From assembly GCA_020796225.1 (NCBI GenBank), contig CM036759.1, forward strand, positions 67,184,590-67,248,589: a stretch of DNA of 64,000 bases, read 5' to 3'. The notes below the pieces were generated by a model. The model saw only the letters and a program-made list of their open reading frames with translations, was not told where the DNA came from and ran no database searches. The position numbers and the translations under genes are program-made. Within the stretch, counting starts at the first letter, position 1. The number at the start of each line of letters is the position of its first letter. This DNA is from Arion vulgaris. Its lineage: Eukaryota > Mollusca > Gastropoda > Stylommatophora > Arionidae. Shown here one piece after another: positions 46,601-58,777 of this stretch.

Positions 46601-49600
46601 TTTTTCTTGAACTCTTTATACATCACATGGGGCATGCAAAAACTCTCTTCTTGAACTCTTTATACGTCACATGGGACATGCAACAACTCTTTTCTTGAAC
46701 TCTTTATCCCTCACATGGGCATGCAAGCAACTCTCTTTCTTGAACTCTTTATACGTCAATAGCATGCAAGAAACTCTCTTTCTTGAACTCTTTATACGTC
46801 ACATAGGGCATGCAAACAACTCTCTTCTTGAACCTTTATCACATAGGGCATGCAAGCAACTCTCTTTTCTTGAACTCTTTATACGTCACATAGGGCATGC
46901 AACAACTCTCTTTCTTGAACTCTTTATACGTCACATAGGCAGCAAGCAACTCTTTTTCTTGAACTCTTTATAATCACATAGGGCATGCAAGAACTCTTTC
47001 TTGAACTCTTTATACATCACATAGGCATGCAAGCAACTCTTTCTTGAACTTTTTATACATCACATAGGGCATGCAAGAAACTCTTTTTCTTGAACTCTTT
47101 ATACGTCACATGGGCATGCAAGCAACTCTCTTTCTTGAAACTTTATCGTCAATAGGATGCAAGCAACTCTCTTTCTTGAACTCTTTATACGTCAATAGGG
47201 CATGCAAGAAATCTTTTTCTTGAACTCTTTATACGTCACATAGGACATGCAAGCAACTCTCTTTCTTGAACTCTTTATACGTCACATAGGGCAAAAGCAC
47301 TCTTTTTTCTTGAACTCTTTATAAGCACACGGGGCATGCAAGCAACTCTCTTCTTGAACTCTTTATACGTCAATAGGGCATCAAAGCAACTCTCTTTCTT
47401 GAACTCTTTATACGTCACATAGGGCATGCAAGCAACTCTCTTTCTTGAACTCTTTATACGTCACATAGGGCATGCAAGCAACTCTCTTTCTTGAACTCTT
47501 TATACATCACATAGGGCATGCAAGCAACTCTTTTTCTTGAACCCTTTATACGTCACATAGGGCATCAAGCAACTCTCTTCTTGAATCTTTATACGTCAAT
47601 AGGGCATGCAGCAACTCTCTTTTTGAACACTTTATAGTCACATGGGGCATGCAAGCAACTCTCTTTCTTGAACTCTTTATATCACATGGGCATGCAAGCA
47701 ACTCTCTTTCTTGAACTCTTTATACGTCACATAGGGCATGCAAGCAACTCTCTTTCTTGAACTCTTTATACGCCCACATAGGGCATGCAAGCAACTCTTT
47801 TTCTTGAACTCTTTATACATCACATAGGGCATGCAAACTCTTTTTTCTTGAACTTTTATACGTCACATAGGACATGCAACAACTCTTTTCTTGAACTCTT
47901 TATACGTCACATAGGGCATGCAAGCAACTTTTTTTCTTGAACTCTTTATACGTAAATAGGGCATGCAAGCAACTCTTTTTTCTTGAACTCTTTATACGTC
48001 ACATGGGGCATGAAAGCAACTCTTTTTCTTGAACTCTTTATATCACATAGGGCATGCAAGCAACTCTTTCTTAACATTTTATGATCACATAGGGCATGCA
48101 AGCAACTCTCTTTCTTGAACTCTTTATACGTCACATGGGGCATGCAAGCAACTCTCTTCTTAAACTCTTTATAGTCACATGGGGCATGCAAGCAATCTCT
48201 TTCTTGAACTCTTATACGTCACATAGGCATGAAAAGCAATCTCTTTCTTGAACTTTTTTATACATCACATAGGGCATGCAAGAAACTCTCTTTCTTGAAC
48301 TCTTTATACGTCACATAGGACATGCAAGCAACTCTCTTTCTTGAACTCTTTATACGTCACATAGGGCATGCAAGCAACTTTCTTTCTTGAACTCTTTATA
48401 CGTCACATAGGGCATGCAAGAAACTCTCTTTCTTGAACTCTTTATACGTCACATAGGGCATGCAAGCAACTCTTTTTCTTAACTCTTTACTCGTCACATG
48501 GGGGCATGCAAGCAACTTTTTTCTTGAACTCTTTATACTCACATGGGCATCAAGCAACTCTCTTTCTTGAACTCTTTATACGTCACATAGGGCATGCAAA
48601 ACTCTCTTTCTTGAACTCTTTATACACACATAGGACATCAACCTTTTCTCTTGAACTCTTTATACATCACATGGGGCATGCAACAACTCTCTTTCTTGAA
48701 CTTTTTAAATACATAGGGCATGTCAACTCTCTTTCTGAACTCTTTATACGTCACATAGGCATGAAGCAACTCTCTTTCTTAAAAACTTTATACGTCACAT
48801 AGGGCATCAAGCAACCCCTCTTTTTTGGGAACTCTTTATACGTCACATAGGGCATGCAAGAAACCCCTTTCTTGAACTTTTATACGTCACTAGGACATGC
48901 AAGCAACTCTTTTCTTGAACTCTTTATCGTCACATAGGCATGCAAGCACTTCTTTCTTGAACTCTTTATAAAACCATGGGCAGCAAGCAACTCTTTTTCT
49001 TGAACTCTTTATACGTCACATAGGGCATGCAAGCAACTCTTTTTCTTGAACTCTTTATACGTCATGGGGCATGCAGCTCTTTTTTTGGGAACTTTATACA
49101 TCACAAAAGCAGCAAGCATCTCTTTCTTGAACTCTTTATACGTCAATAGCCTACAACTCCTTTCTTGAACTTTTTACATCACATGGGGCATGAAAACAAC
49201 TCTCTTCTTGAACCCTTTATACGTCACATGGGGCATCAAGCAACTCTCTTTCTTGAACTCTTTATACATAAATAGGGCATGCAACAACTCCTTTTTTGAA
49301 CTCTTTATACGTCATATAGGACATGAAAAGCAACCCTCTCTTTCTTGAACCCTTTATACGTCACATAGGACATGCAAGCAACTCTCTTTCTTGAACTCTT
49401 TATACGTACATGGGCATGCAACAACTCTCTTTCTTGAACTCTTTATACATCCATAGCATGCAAAAACTCTTTTTCTTGAACTCTTTATACGTCACATAGC
49501 ATGCAACTCTCTTTCTTGAACTCTTTATACGTCACAAGGAAAGCAACTTCTTCGAACTCTTTATCATCACATAGGGCATAAGAACTTTCTTTCTTGAACT

Positions 49601-52600
49601 CTTTATACGTCAATAGGACATGCAGCAACTCTCTTTTGAATTTTACGTCACATAGGACATTGCAACTCTCTTTCTTGAACTCTTTATACTCACATAGGAC
49701 ATGCAAGCAACTCTCTTCTTGAACTCTTTATACACACATAGGGCATGAAGAAACTCTCTTTCTTGAACTCTTTGCCTCACATAGGACATGCAAGCAACTC
49801 CTTTCTTGAACTCTTTATACGTCACATAGGATGAAGAAACTCTCTTTTTAACCTTTATACGTCACATAGGCATGCAAGCAATCTCTTTCTTGAACTCTTT
49901 ATACGTCTTGGGCATGCAGCAACTCTCTTTCTTGAACCCCTTTTACGTCAAAAGGGCATGCAAGCAACTCTCTTCGAACTCTTTAACGTCACATAGGGCA
50001 TGCAAGCAACTCTCTTCTTGAACTTTTTATACGTCACATAGGGCATGCAAGCAACTCTCTTTCTTGAACTCTTATACATCACATGGGGCATGCAAGAACT
50101 TCTTTTTTGGGAACTCTTTATACTTTCACTTTGGGCATGCAAGGCTCTTTTTTCTTGAACTTTTTACCATCAATAGGCATGCAAGAAACTCTTTCTTAAC
50201 TCTTTTACGTCACATAGGCATAAACAACTCTTCTTGAAAACTTTATACTCACATAGGGCATGCAAGCAACTTTTTTCTTGAACTTTTTAAACTCATGGGC
50301 ATCAAGCAACTCTCTTTCTTGAACTCTTTATACGTCACATAGGACATGCAAGCAACTCTCTTCTGAACCTTTATACGTCACATAGGGCATGCAAGCAACT
50401 CTCTTTCTTGACTCTTTATAGGGCAAGGGCATGCAAGCAACTCTTTCTTGAACTCTTATAGTCACATAGGGCATGCAACACCTCTTTTTTGGGAACTCTT
50501 TAGTAAATAGGGATGCAAGCAACTCTCTTTCTTAAACTTTTATACGTCACATAGGGCATGCAAGCACTCTTTTTTTGAACTCTTTATACATCACATGGCA
50601 TGCAAGCACTCTTTTCTTGAACCCTTTATACGTCACATAGGGCATGCAAGCAACTCTCTTTCTTGAACTCTTTATAGTCACATAGGGATGCAAGCAACTC
50701 TTTCTTGAACCTTTATACGTCCATAGGGCATGCAAAAAACTCTCTTCTTGAACTCTTTTACGTCACATGGGGCATGCAAGCAACTCTCTTTCTTAAACCT
50801 TTATTCACATAGGGCATGCAACAACTCTTTTTTCTGAAACTTTATAGTCAATAGGCCAAAGCAACTCTCTTTCTTGAACTCTTTATAGTCATAGGGCATG
50901 CAAGCAACTCTTTCTTGAACTCTTTATACGTCAATGGGGACATGCAAGCAACTCTCTTTCTTGAACTCTTTTTCACATAGGGCATGAAGCCTCTCTTTCT
51001 TGAACTCTTATAGGTCACACAGGCATGAAGCAACTCTCTTTCTTGAACTCTTTATACGTCAAAAAGGGCTGAACAACTCTTTTCTTGAACTTTATACGTC
51101 ATGGACATGCCAACCTCTTTCTTGAACACTGATAGTCAAAGGGCATGAACCTCCTTTCTTGAACTCTTATATCACCAGGGAAGCAAGAAACTCTCTTCTT
51201 GAGCTCTTTACTCTAATGACAGAAGCAATTTCTTTCTTAAAACTCTTTAACATCCATAGGCATGGCAATTTCTTTCTTGAACCTTTATACGCACATAGGG
51301 ATGAAAGCAACTCTCTTTCTTGAACCCTTTATAGTCACATAGGGCATGCAAGCAACTCTCTTCTTAAAACTATTTATTCACATAGGACATGCAAGCAACT
51401 CTTTTTCTTGAACTTTTTATACTCATTTTAGGGCATGAAAACAACTCTCTTGAACTTTTTATACGTCACATAGGGCATGCAAGTAACTCTTTTCTTGAAC
51501 CTTTATATCACACAGGGCATGCAAGCAACTCTTTTTCTTGAACTTTATACTCACATAGGGCATGCAAGAAACTCTCTTTCTTGAACTCTTTATACGTCAC
51601 ATAGGACATGCAAGCAACTCTCTTTATTGAACTCTTTATACGTCACATAGGGCACAAGCAACTCTCTTTCTTGAACTTTTATACATCACTAGGACATGCA
51701 AGCAACTCTCTTCTTGAACTTTTTTATACGTCACATAGGGCATGCAAGCAACTCTTTTTCTTGAACTTTTTATCATCACATAGGCATGCAAGCAACTCTC
51801 TTTCTTGAACTCTTTATACGTCACATAGGCATGCAAGCAACTCTCTTCTTGAACTCTTAACATCACAGGGCATGCAAGCAACTCTTTCTTGAACTCTTAT
51901 ATGTCAATGGGGCATGAAACAACCTCTTTTCTTGAACTTTTACGTCACATGGGGATGAAAGCAACTCTTTCTTGAACTCTTTATACGTCACATAAGACAT
52001 GCAACAACTCTTTTTCTTGAACTTTATACGTCACATAGGGATGCAAGCAACTCTTTGAACCTTTAGTCACATAGGACATGCGTCTTCTCTTGAACTTTTT
52101 TATAGTCCACAGGATGCACAACTTTCTTAACCCTTTATACGTCACATAGGGCAGCTAAAATCTCTTTTCTTGAACCGCTTTAACCGTCAATAGGGAATGA
52201 AGCATCTTTTTTGAACTTTTATACGTCACATAGGAATGCAACCTCTTTCTTGAACTTTTTATACGTCACATAGGATGCAAGAACTCTCTTTCTGAACTCT
52301 TATACGTCACATAGGGCATGCAAGCAACTCTCTTTCTTGAACTCTTTATACATCACATAGGACATGCAAGCAACTCTCTTTCTGAAACCTTATACGTCAT
52401 AGGGCACGCAAGCAACTTTTTCTTGGAACTCTTTATACGTCACTAGGGCATCCCAAGCCTCTCTTTTTAAACTCTTTATACATACTAGGCATGAAGCAAC
52501 TCTCTTTTTTGAACCTTATACGCACATAGGGCTAAGCAACTCTTTCTTGAACTTTTTATACGTCACATAGGCATAAGCAACTCCTTTCTTGAACCTTTTC

Positions 52601-55600
52601 CGTCACATAGGCTCAAGCAACTCTCTTTCTTGAACTCTTTATACGTCACATAGGGCATGCAAGCAACTCTCTTTCTTGAACTCTTTATACGTCACATAGG
52701 GCATGCAGCAACTCTTTCTTGGAACTCTTTCTACGTCACATGGGGCATGCAAGAAACCTCTTTCTTGAACTCTTTATACATCACATAGGGCATGCAAGCA
52801 ACTCTTTTTCTTGAACTCTTTTTACGTCACATAGGGCATGCAATAACTCTCTTTCTGAACTCTTATAGGTCAACGGGATGCTGACCCTCTTTCTTGAACT
52901 CTTTATGCACTATAGGGATGCAAGAAACTCTCTTTCTTGAACTCTTTTTACGTCACATAGGACATGCAACACTCTCTTTCTTGAACACTTTATAGTCACA
53001 TAGGGCATGCAAGCAACTCTTTTTTTGAACTCTTTATACGTCAAAAGGGCATGCAAAGCAACTCTCTTTCTTGAACTTTTACATCACATAGGACATGCAA
53101 GCAACTCTCTTTCTTGAACTCTTTATACATCACATAGGGCATGCAAGCAACTCTTTTCTTAACTTTTTTTACCACATAGGGATGAACAACTTTTTTTGAA
53201 CTCTTTTCGCAATAGGGAATGAACAACTCTCTTTCTTGAACCTTTATACGCCCATAGGGCATGCAAGCAACTCTTTTTATTGAACTCTTTTTTAACGTCA
53301 CATAGGGCATGCAAGCAACTCTCTTTCTTGAACTTTTTTCCATCACATGGGGACATGCACCTTTTTCTTGAACTCTTTATACGTCACATAGGGCATGCAA
53401 GCAATTCTTTCTTGAACTCTTTATACATCAATAGGCATAAGAACTCTCTTTCTTGAACTTTTATGTCACTAGGGCATGAACAACTCTCTTTCTTGAACCT
53501 TTATACTCACATAGGGCATGAAGCAACTCTTTCTTGAACTCTTTATACGTCACATAAGACATGCAAGCAACTCTCTTTCTTGAACTCTTTATACGTCACA
53601 TAGGGCATGCCAACCCTCTTTCTTGAACTCTTTATACGTCACATAGGACATGCAAGCACTCTCTTTCTTGAACTCTTATACGTCACATGGGGCATGACAA
53701 CTCTTTTCTTAAACCCCTTTTATACGTCACATAGGGCATGCAAGCAACTCTCTTTCTTGAACCCTTTATACGTCACATAGGGCATGCAAGCAACTCTCTT
53801 TCTTGAACTCTTTATACGTCACATAGGACATGCAAGCAACTCTCTTTCTTGAACTCTTTATACGTCACATAGGGCATGCAAGCAACTCTCTTTCTTGAAC
53901 TCTTTATACGTCACATGGGGCATGCAAGCAACTCTTTTCTTGAACTCTTTATACATCACATAGGACATCAAGCAACTCTCTTTCTTGAACTCTTTATACG
54001 TAAATAGCATGCAAGCAACTCTTTTCTTGAACTCTTTATACGTCACATAGGCTGAAAACAACTCTTTTTTTAACTCTTTATACATCACATAGGGCATGCA
54101 AGCAACTCTTTTTCTTGAACCCTTTATACGTCACATAGGGCATGAAGCAACTCTTTTTCTTAACTCTTTATACGTCACATAGGGCATGCAAGCAACTCTC
54201 TTTCTTGAACACTTTATACGTCACATAGGGCATGCAAGCAACCTTTTTCTAACTCTTTATACTCACATAGGGCATGCAAGCAACTCTCTTTCTTGAACTC
54301 TTTGTCAATGGCATGCAACAACTCTCTTTTTTGAACTCTTTATACGTCACATAGGGCACAAGCAACTCTCTTCTTGAACTCTTTATCCATCACATAGGGC
54401 ATCAAGCAACTCTTTCTTGAACTCTTTATACGTCAAATAGGGCATGCAAGCAACTCTCTTTCTTGAACTCTTTATATCACAAGGGCATGCAAGCAACTCT
54501 CTTTATTGAACTCTTTATACGTCACATAGGGCATGCAAGCAACTCTTTTCTTGAACTCTTTAAGTCACATAGGACATGCAAGCAACTTTTTTCTTGAACA
54601 CTTTATACGTCACATAGGGCATGAAAAGCAACTCTTTCTTGAATCTTTATACTCCATAGGACATGCAAGCAACTCTTTTTGGGAACCTTTTAGTCACTGG
54701 GGCTCCCAAGCAACTCTCTTTCTTGAACTCTTTATACATCACATAGGGCATGCAAGCAACTCTTTTTTGGGAACCTTTATCGTCACATAGGCATGCAACA
54801 ACTCCTTTCTTGAACTCTTTATACATCACATAGGGCATGCAACCTTTTTCTTGAACTCTTTATCATTATAGGAATGAAAGGGCCTTTCTTGAACCCTTTA
54901 TATCACTAGGACATGCAAGCAACTCTCTTCTTGAACTCTTTATATCCATAAGGACATGCAAGCACTCTCTTCTTGAACTTTTACGTCACATAGGACATGC
55001 AAGCAATCTCTTCTGAACTTTTTATATCACATAGGACATGCAAGCAACTCTCTTTCTTGAACCTTTATACGTCAATAGGCATGCAAGCACTCTTTCTTGA
55101 ACTCTTTATACATCACATGGGGCATGCAGAAACTCTCTTCTTGAACTCTTTATACGTCACATAGGACATAAGCAACTCTTTCTGAACTCTTTATACGTCA
55201 CATAGGGCATCCAAGCAACTCTTTTCTTGAACTCTTTAAGTCACATAGGGCATGAAGCAACTCTTTTTCTTGAACTCTTTATACGTCACATAGGGCATGC
55301 AAAGCAACTCTTTTCTTGAACCTTTATACGTCACATAGGGCATGCAAGCAACTCTCTTTCTTGAACTCTTTATACGTCACATGGGGCATCAAGCAACCTC
55401 TCTCTTGAACTCTTATACGTCAAGATGCAACAACTCTTTCTTGAACTCTTTATACATCACATAGGGCATGCAAGCAACTCTCTTTCTTGAACTCTTTATA
55501 CATCACATAGGGCATGCAAGCAACTCTCTTTCTTGAACTCTTTATACATCACATAGGGCTGAAAGCCTCTTTCTTGAACTCTTTATACGTCACATAGGGC

Positions 55601-55682
55601 ATGCAAGCAACTTTTTTCTTGAACTTTTATACGTCACATAGGGCATGCAAGCAATTTCTCTTTCTTGAACCCTTTCCATCCC
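37633..55682. repeat. 47-bp satellite, 18 kb, roughly 380 copies
   Basis: The unit is CATGCAAGCAACTCTCTTTC, TTGAACTCTTTATACGTCAC, then ATAGGGC. Each complete unit holds GCATGC and ACGTCA. Variants include ATACATCAC for ATACGTCAC, GGACATG for GGGCATG, and many one- to three-base deletions. I see no interrupting gene or mobile element over 18 kb. Open frames of 60-146 codons inside it (for example reading MPYVTYKEFKKESC on minus) come from the repeat. Confidence 0.97.
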
Positions 55683-55714
55683 CTTCAATGCCTCCTTGAT
55701 ATTCTTTGATCATT

Positions 55715-55850
55715 TTTCAAGGTATGTTATGTATGTTATGTTATGCGATCGACGTCAAGCCCCGGGACTTTTCCCATTCGTGCTCTGTCCTCCGCTGCAG
55801 CAGCCATCCCAAAGTCTATTTGCTCACCGTACCCATGCGAATTGATTACT
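55715..55850 (-). mobile_element. LINE terminal codons with (CATAA)n tail
   Basis: On minus the segment reads ATGGGTACGGTGAGCAAATA, MAAAAEDRARMGKVPGLD, CTTGACGTCGATCGCATAAC and then CATAA repeats (about 55748-55720). It is homologous to 62382-62517 on plus. AAAAEDRAR is the A-x-D-R helix that ends many LINE ORF2 proteins; (CATAA)n is the element's 3' tail. Confidence 0.75.
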
Positions 55851-55856
55851 ATATCT

Positions 55857-55930
55857 CAAGGTATCCAACATATCTCCCTCTTCTCCTTCTTATAACAGAT
55901 GTTACTAGTGGGTTTACCAGACATTTAATA
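55857..55930. repeat. Single unit of the 72-bp repeat of 17.7 kb
   Basis: AAGGTATCCAACATATCTCC, CTTCTCCTTCTTATAACAG and ACCAGACATTT match the array at 17725-18215, here as one isolated copy. Confidence 0.8.
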
Positions 55931-55954
55931 AAAGTACTGAATAACACTAAGAAT

Positions 55955-56100
55955 AATGTATTCGTTACTCAAATATCTATTACTGTCTGGATCCGAAAGT
56001 ACAGAATATCACCACCAGAAAAATTATTCGTTACTCAAATATCTATTACTGTCTGGGTCCGAAAGTACTCAATAGCACAAGAAAAAGGGGAAATCGTTAC
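55955..56100. repeat. 67-bp tandem repeat, about 2.2 copies, flanks the 18-kb array
   Basis: ATTCGTTACTCAAATATCTA, TTACTGTCTGG and ATCCGAAAGTAC occur at 55960 and 56027; a related copy is at 37548-37592 on the other side of the 47-bp satellite. Confidence 0.85.
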
Positions 56101-56259
56101 TTTATTGATGATGATGAGGTCATTAGTTTGTCTTACTTTTATTTAGTTAGTGGATCAGATAATTTTTGCTATCATCAAGCCCCAAATGCCTTGCCAGTGT
56201 AGACAATCATGTCTCTTCACCAGTCTTTCTCTCTCCTGACGCAGTGAATCACAAAACGT

Positions 56260-56775
56260 CCCTCGCTGAACTAACGGTTCACTCCCAAAAGCACCGTGAT
56301 CCAGTGGATACCGTCCCACTGCAACGTTAGGGGAAACGAAGCAGCCGACAAGCTAGCCAAAGAGGGCGGGCGACTACCTCAACTGATCTCGAGATCGGTT
56401 GGGAAGTCAAAACAAACCATCGGTTCGCACATAGAAGAAAATGGGCAAAAGACCACCCTCAGCCCCACAGCCAGTGACAGATACTATGGTCTCTCGACGT
56501 GAACAAGTTATACTTCGCTCCGTACTGCCACAAAAGGGGCCCATGTTCCATAAATTTAAAATTGGCATAACTACCCGTGCCCTGAATGGGAGACATGACG
56601 GCAAACACGTCTTGCAAGACTGTCAACGATTACGGTATAAGGAAAAAGTACTGGCCACAACACACAGAGCTTCGCGAAAATGTACAGAGAAAAAGGGGTC
56701 CCAAAAAAAACAGTAAAATTCATGATAGAAGTTGGTCCATCAGTCTAGGCCGGGAACGCAAGAGAGAGAGAGAGT
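56260..56775 (+). mobile_element. LINE RNase H end and C-terminal tail
   Basis: From 56296 the frame reads IQWIPSHCNVRGNEAADKLA, the final RNase H box with its conserved His and Asp, and continues to about 56500. After frame changes: FHKFKIGITT near 56552, then a HVLQDCQR stretch near 56607 and KKYWPQHTELREN near 56640, ending in a Lys-rich stretch and (GA)n at 56761. It is the same family as the LINE at 12966-16085, whose RNase H and tail align piece by piece with it. The RT and endonuclease are absent, so it is a 5'-truncated copy. Confidence 0.85.
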
Positions 56776-56945
56776 TCTGATGTTTTGTCGAACTACGATG
56801 AAAGACCAACCAACATCTTTTCCCTCTTCCTCCCACGATCTCGCCTTCCCTTTATTTTACCGTTTCCCCAAATCGTCCAACCTTCTCCCCGCATTTAATG
56901 ATAACCCTCATATTGATCTACAGACCTGATCATGTGGATGTTGGC
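56776..56945. other. Unassigned LINE-proximal sequence
   Basis: Pyrimidine-rich sequence after the LINE end. No repeat or gene recognised. Confidence 0.4.
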
Positions 56946-57440
56946 GAAAGCATCGATTGCTGAGTTTAAGATAGATAAGTGTGGTATTGTCAGTCTCTTG
57001 AGGAAAATTGTGAATGCACGTTGTACACGTAGAACTGAATACTTGAGGGCTGAGAGAGAGTGTGTTTAAGATAAGATAAGTGCCCGTCTGCCAGCGTGTT
57101 CGTAGCGCGTTGGACTACGGGTGACTATCCTCTGTGTGCGGGGTTTAATTCCGCCGATGGCAGAAAAAGCCGCAGATTCCCCAGATTTACGGGGCGTAGC
57201 ACCGGGAAATGAAGGGTTACGATGTCCATGGCACCGAGCCGAAAAAGCTGAAAAGCTCAGTGCTTCTGGATCGAAAAAGATAGATAAGTGTGGTATTCCC
57301 GTCTCTTGACGAAAGTTTGAATGACACGTTGTACACGAGAACCCGAATGGGGAGGGCTGAGGAAAGTGTGTTTTACCAGCAAGGCACAGTAACCATCAGT
57401 ATGCATTCCGTTCGACATCTGCTGGGCTAGAATGAGCACC
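56946..57440. mobile_element. Two SINE-body copies around a tRNA-like head
   Basis: AGATAGATAAGTGTGGTATT, AGTCTCTTGA and CACGTTGTACACG occur at 56973-57045 and 57279-57345, about 306 bases apart. Between them, TAGCGCGTTGGACTA (about 57107) and GGGTTTAATTCC (57140-57151) form an A/B-box pair on plus. The distal part, with TGCATACTGATGGTTACTGT on minus (about 57403), matches 60970-61010 on plus. These are tRNA-headed SINE pieces in both orientations. Confidence 0.5.
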
Positions 57441-57599
57441 TATTGGTCGTTCCGGAGTGCTGCTGTAGTTTCAGTAACAAAACAAGCATGATCTTCTTCT
57501 TTTGCGTTGTTCTTTGAAATTTTAATCACTATTTTGGGTATGTTTGATCTTTACCAAGAACGTTTACTTTACATTGGTTGTAGGCCCCTAAACGCATAG
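57441..57599. other. Unassigned sequence
   Basis: Nothing recognised. Confidence 0.35.
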
Positions 57600-57715
57600 A
57601 CTTCAAAAAAAGTTTAGGACACATGCATCCGATTTCAAGAACCTCCTTGAGCCTCTTAGACATGGTGCAGAACGTGGTTCATTCTTTACACCCCAAATTT
57701 GGGCCCCGGTAACCA
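57600..57715 (-). mobile_element. SINE core fragment, minus orientation
   Basis: GGACACATGCATCCGATTTC, CCTCTTAGACATGGTG and TTCTTTACACCCCAAATTTG align in order with 11170-11275 (same orientation) and, inverted, with 27240-27345. Confidence 0.6.
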
Positions 57716-58062
57716 TTCGACCGCATGATGTCAGACCATCCAACATCTTTGCCCTTTGCCTTTCTCGATTTTGCCTTCCCTGCTTTGTCCGTGTGTTGCT
57801 GGGGCTTGGCAAGAGACAAAAGAATAATCCCGACCTCAAGCATGTCATAGAGGCGACTGGAAAGGGCAGAGGGAAATTCATTATCATCATGGTCCGTCGG
57901 CTGAGATAGGTGATCACGGAGTTCCACAAATCCTGTCTCTGGGATTTGCTATCATCTCAGATGTTGACGCTCTACCGTGCCATGAAGTCAGGGATCCAAC
58001 ATTTTTTCTGTCTTCCTCTGTCTCATCTACCTCTATTTTACCGGTCTCCATAATGTGTTTCC
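57716..58062 (+). other. SINE-related sequence with AGAGGCGACT motif at 57838-57860
   Basis: CCTCAAGCATGTCATAGAGG then CGACTGGAAAGGGC resembles the GTCGTAAGAGGCGACTAA SINE core on plus and the segment near 1234. Both strands have short open stretches but nothing recognisable as a gene. Confidence 0.4.
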
Positions 58063-58777
58063 TCCCCTTCGATCGTTCTAGGTCTGTTTTAATCATTCTC
58101 ATTGTGATATATAAACAGCCACAAATCAGAACGTGATGTCGTGCACCAGCCTTCAGCACCTATTTGAGCTCAGTTGCTTATCCTTCGGTGGGGTGTTCGT
58201 TTTCAGCCAGCTTTGATTTACTAGGTGAGCTTTCCTAGGGGTTTTATCAGCTTTGCCGTATTTTTGGGCTTTGTGATCTACGTCGGGACAGTGAGTTACG
58301 CTATTTATGCCCGTTCTGACTGGGAAAAATTCTCGGGGCTTGTGTTATCCTCGCGGCGTCTTACTCTATAAAAACCGTGTAAAGTATCGGCCTTCGCCAA
58401 TGTTTAGACCCGAACTTCCTGTCTGATCCGTCATTTGCCTTGCTTTACCGTACATTTTGAGTTTGATCCGGAGAAGGAACATTCTCGGCCTTTTCTAGAC
58501 GCGCATTGGTACGTGGCAATTTACAATTAACCTCGAAAGCACTGGCATGGGGCCGAGTACAACAATGTAGAGGGTCGTTTCAGTCGGCACTATCAGCGTA
58601 ACTGAGGATTTTGCGTCGCCGCCATCACCGCCCCAGTTATTCCGGGGATGTTGATTGCGACTGCAATCGAACCTTGCCGGTTGCAAGGCCGGCAGTTCGT
58701 TAGGCATCACAACCTCAGTTCTTCCGGGGATGTTAATTTTAATCGACGTACCTTGCCGGTTTCCCAGGGCGGGTAGT
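58063..58777 (-). mobile_element. 1.3-kb retroposon, copy B, 5'-truncated
   Basis: Starts (3' end, minus) at CCCCTTCGATCGTTCTAGG and follows copy A and C through CAGCACCTATTTGAGC, CTTTGCCGTATTTTTGGGCT and TTCTAGACGCGCATTGGTAC up to CCCAGGGCGGGTAGTTTT, where it stops. Loss of the element's 5' half with an intact 3' end is typical for target-primed reverse transcription. Confidence 0.8.

Noticed and set aside
37633..55682. Regular short repeats that might suggest a CRISPR array
   Set aside because: Units abut each other with no unique spacers, the genome is eukaryotic and no cas genes are present; it is a satellite.
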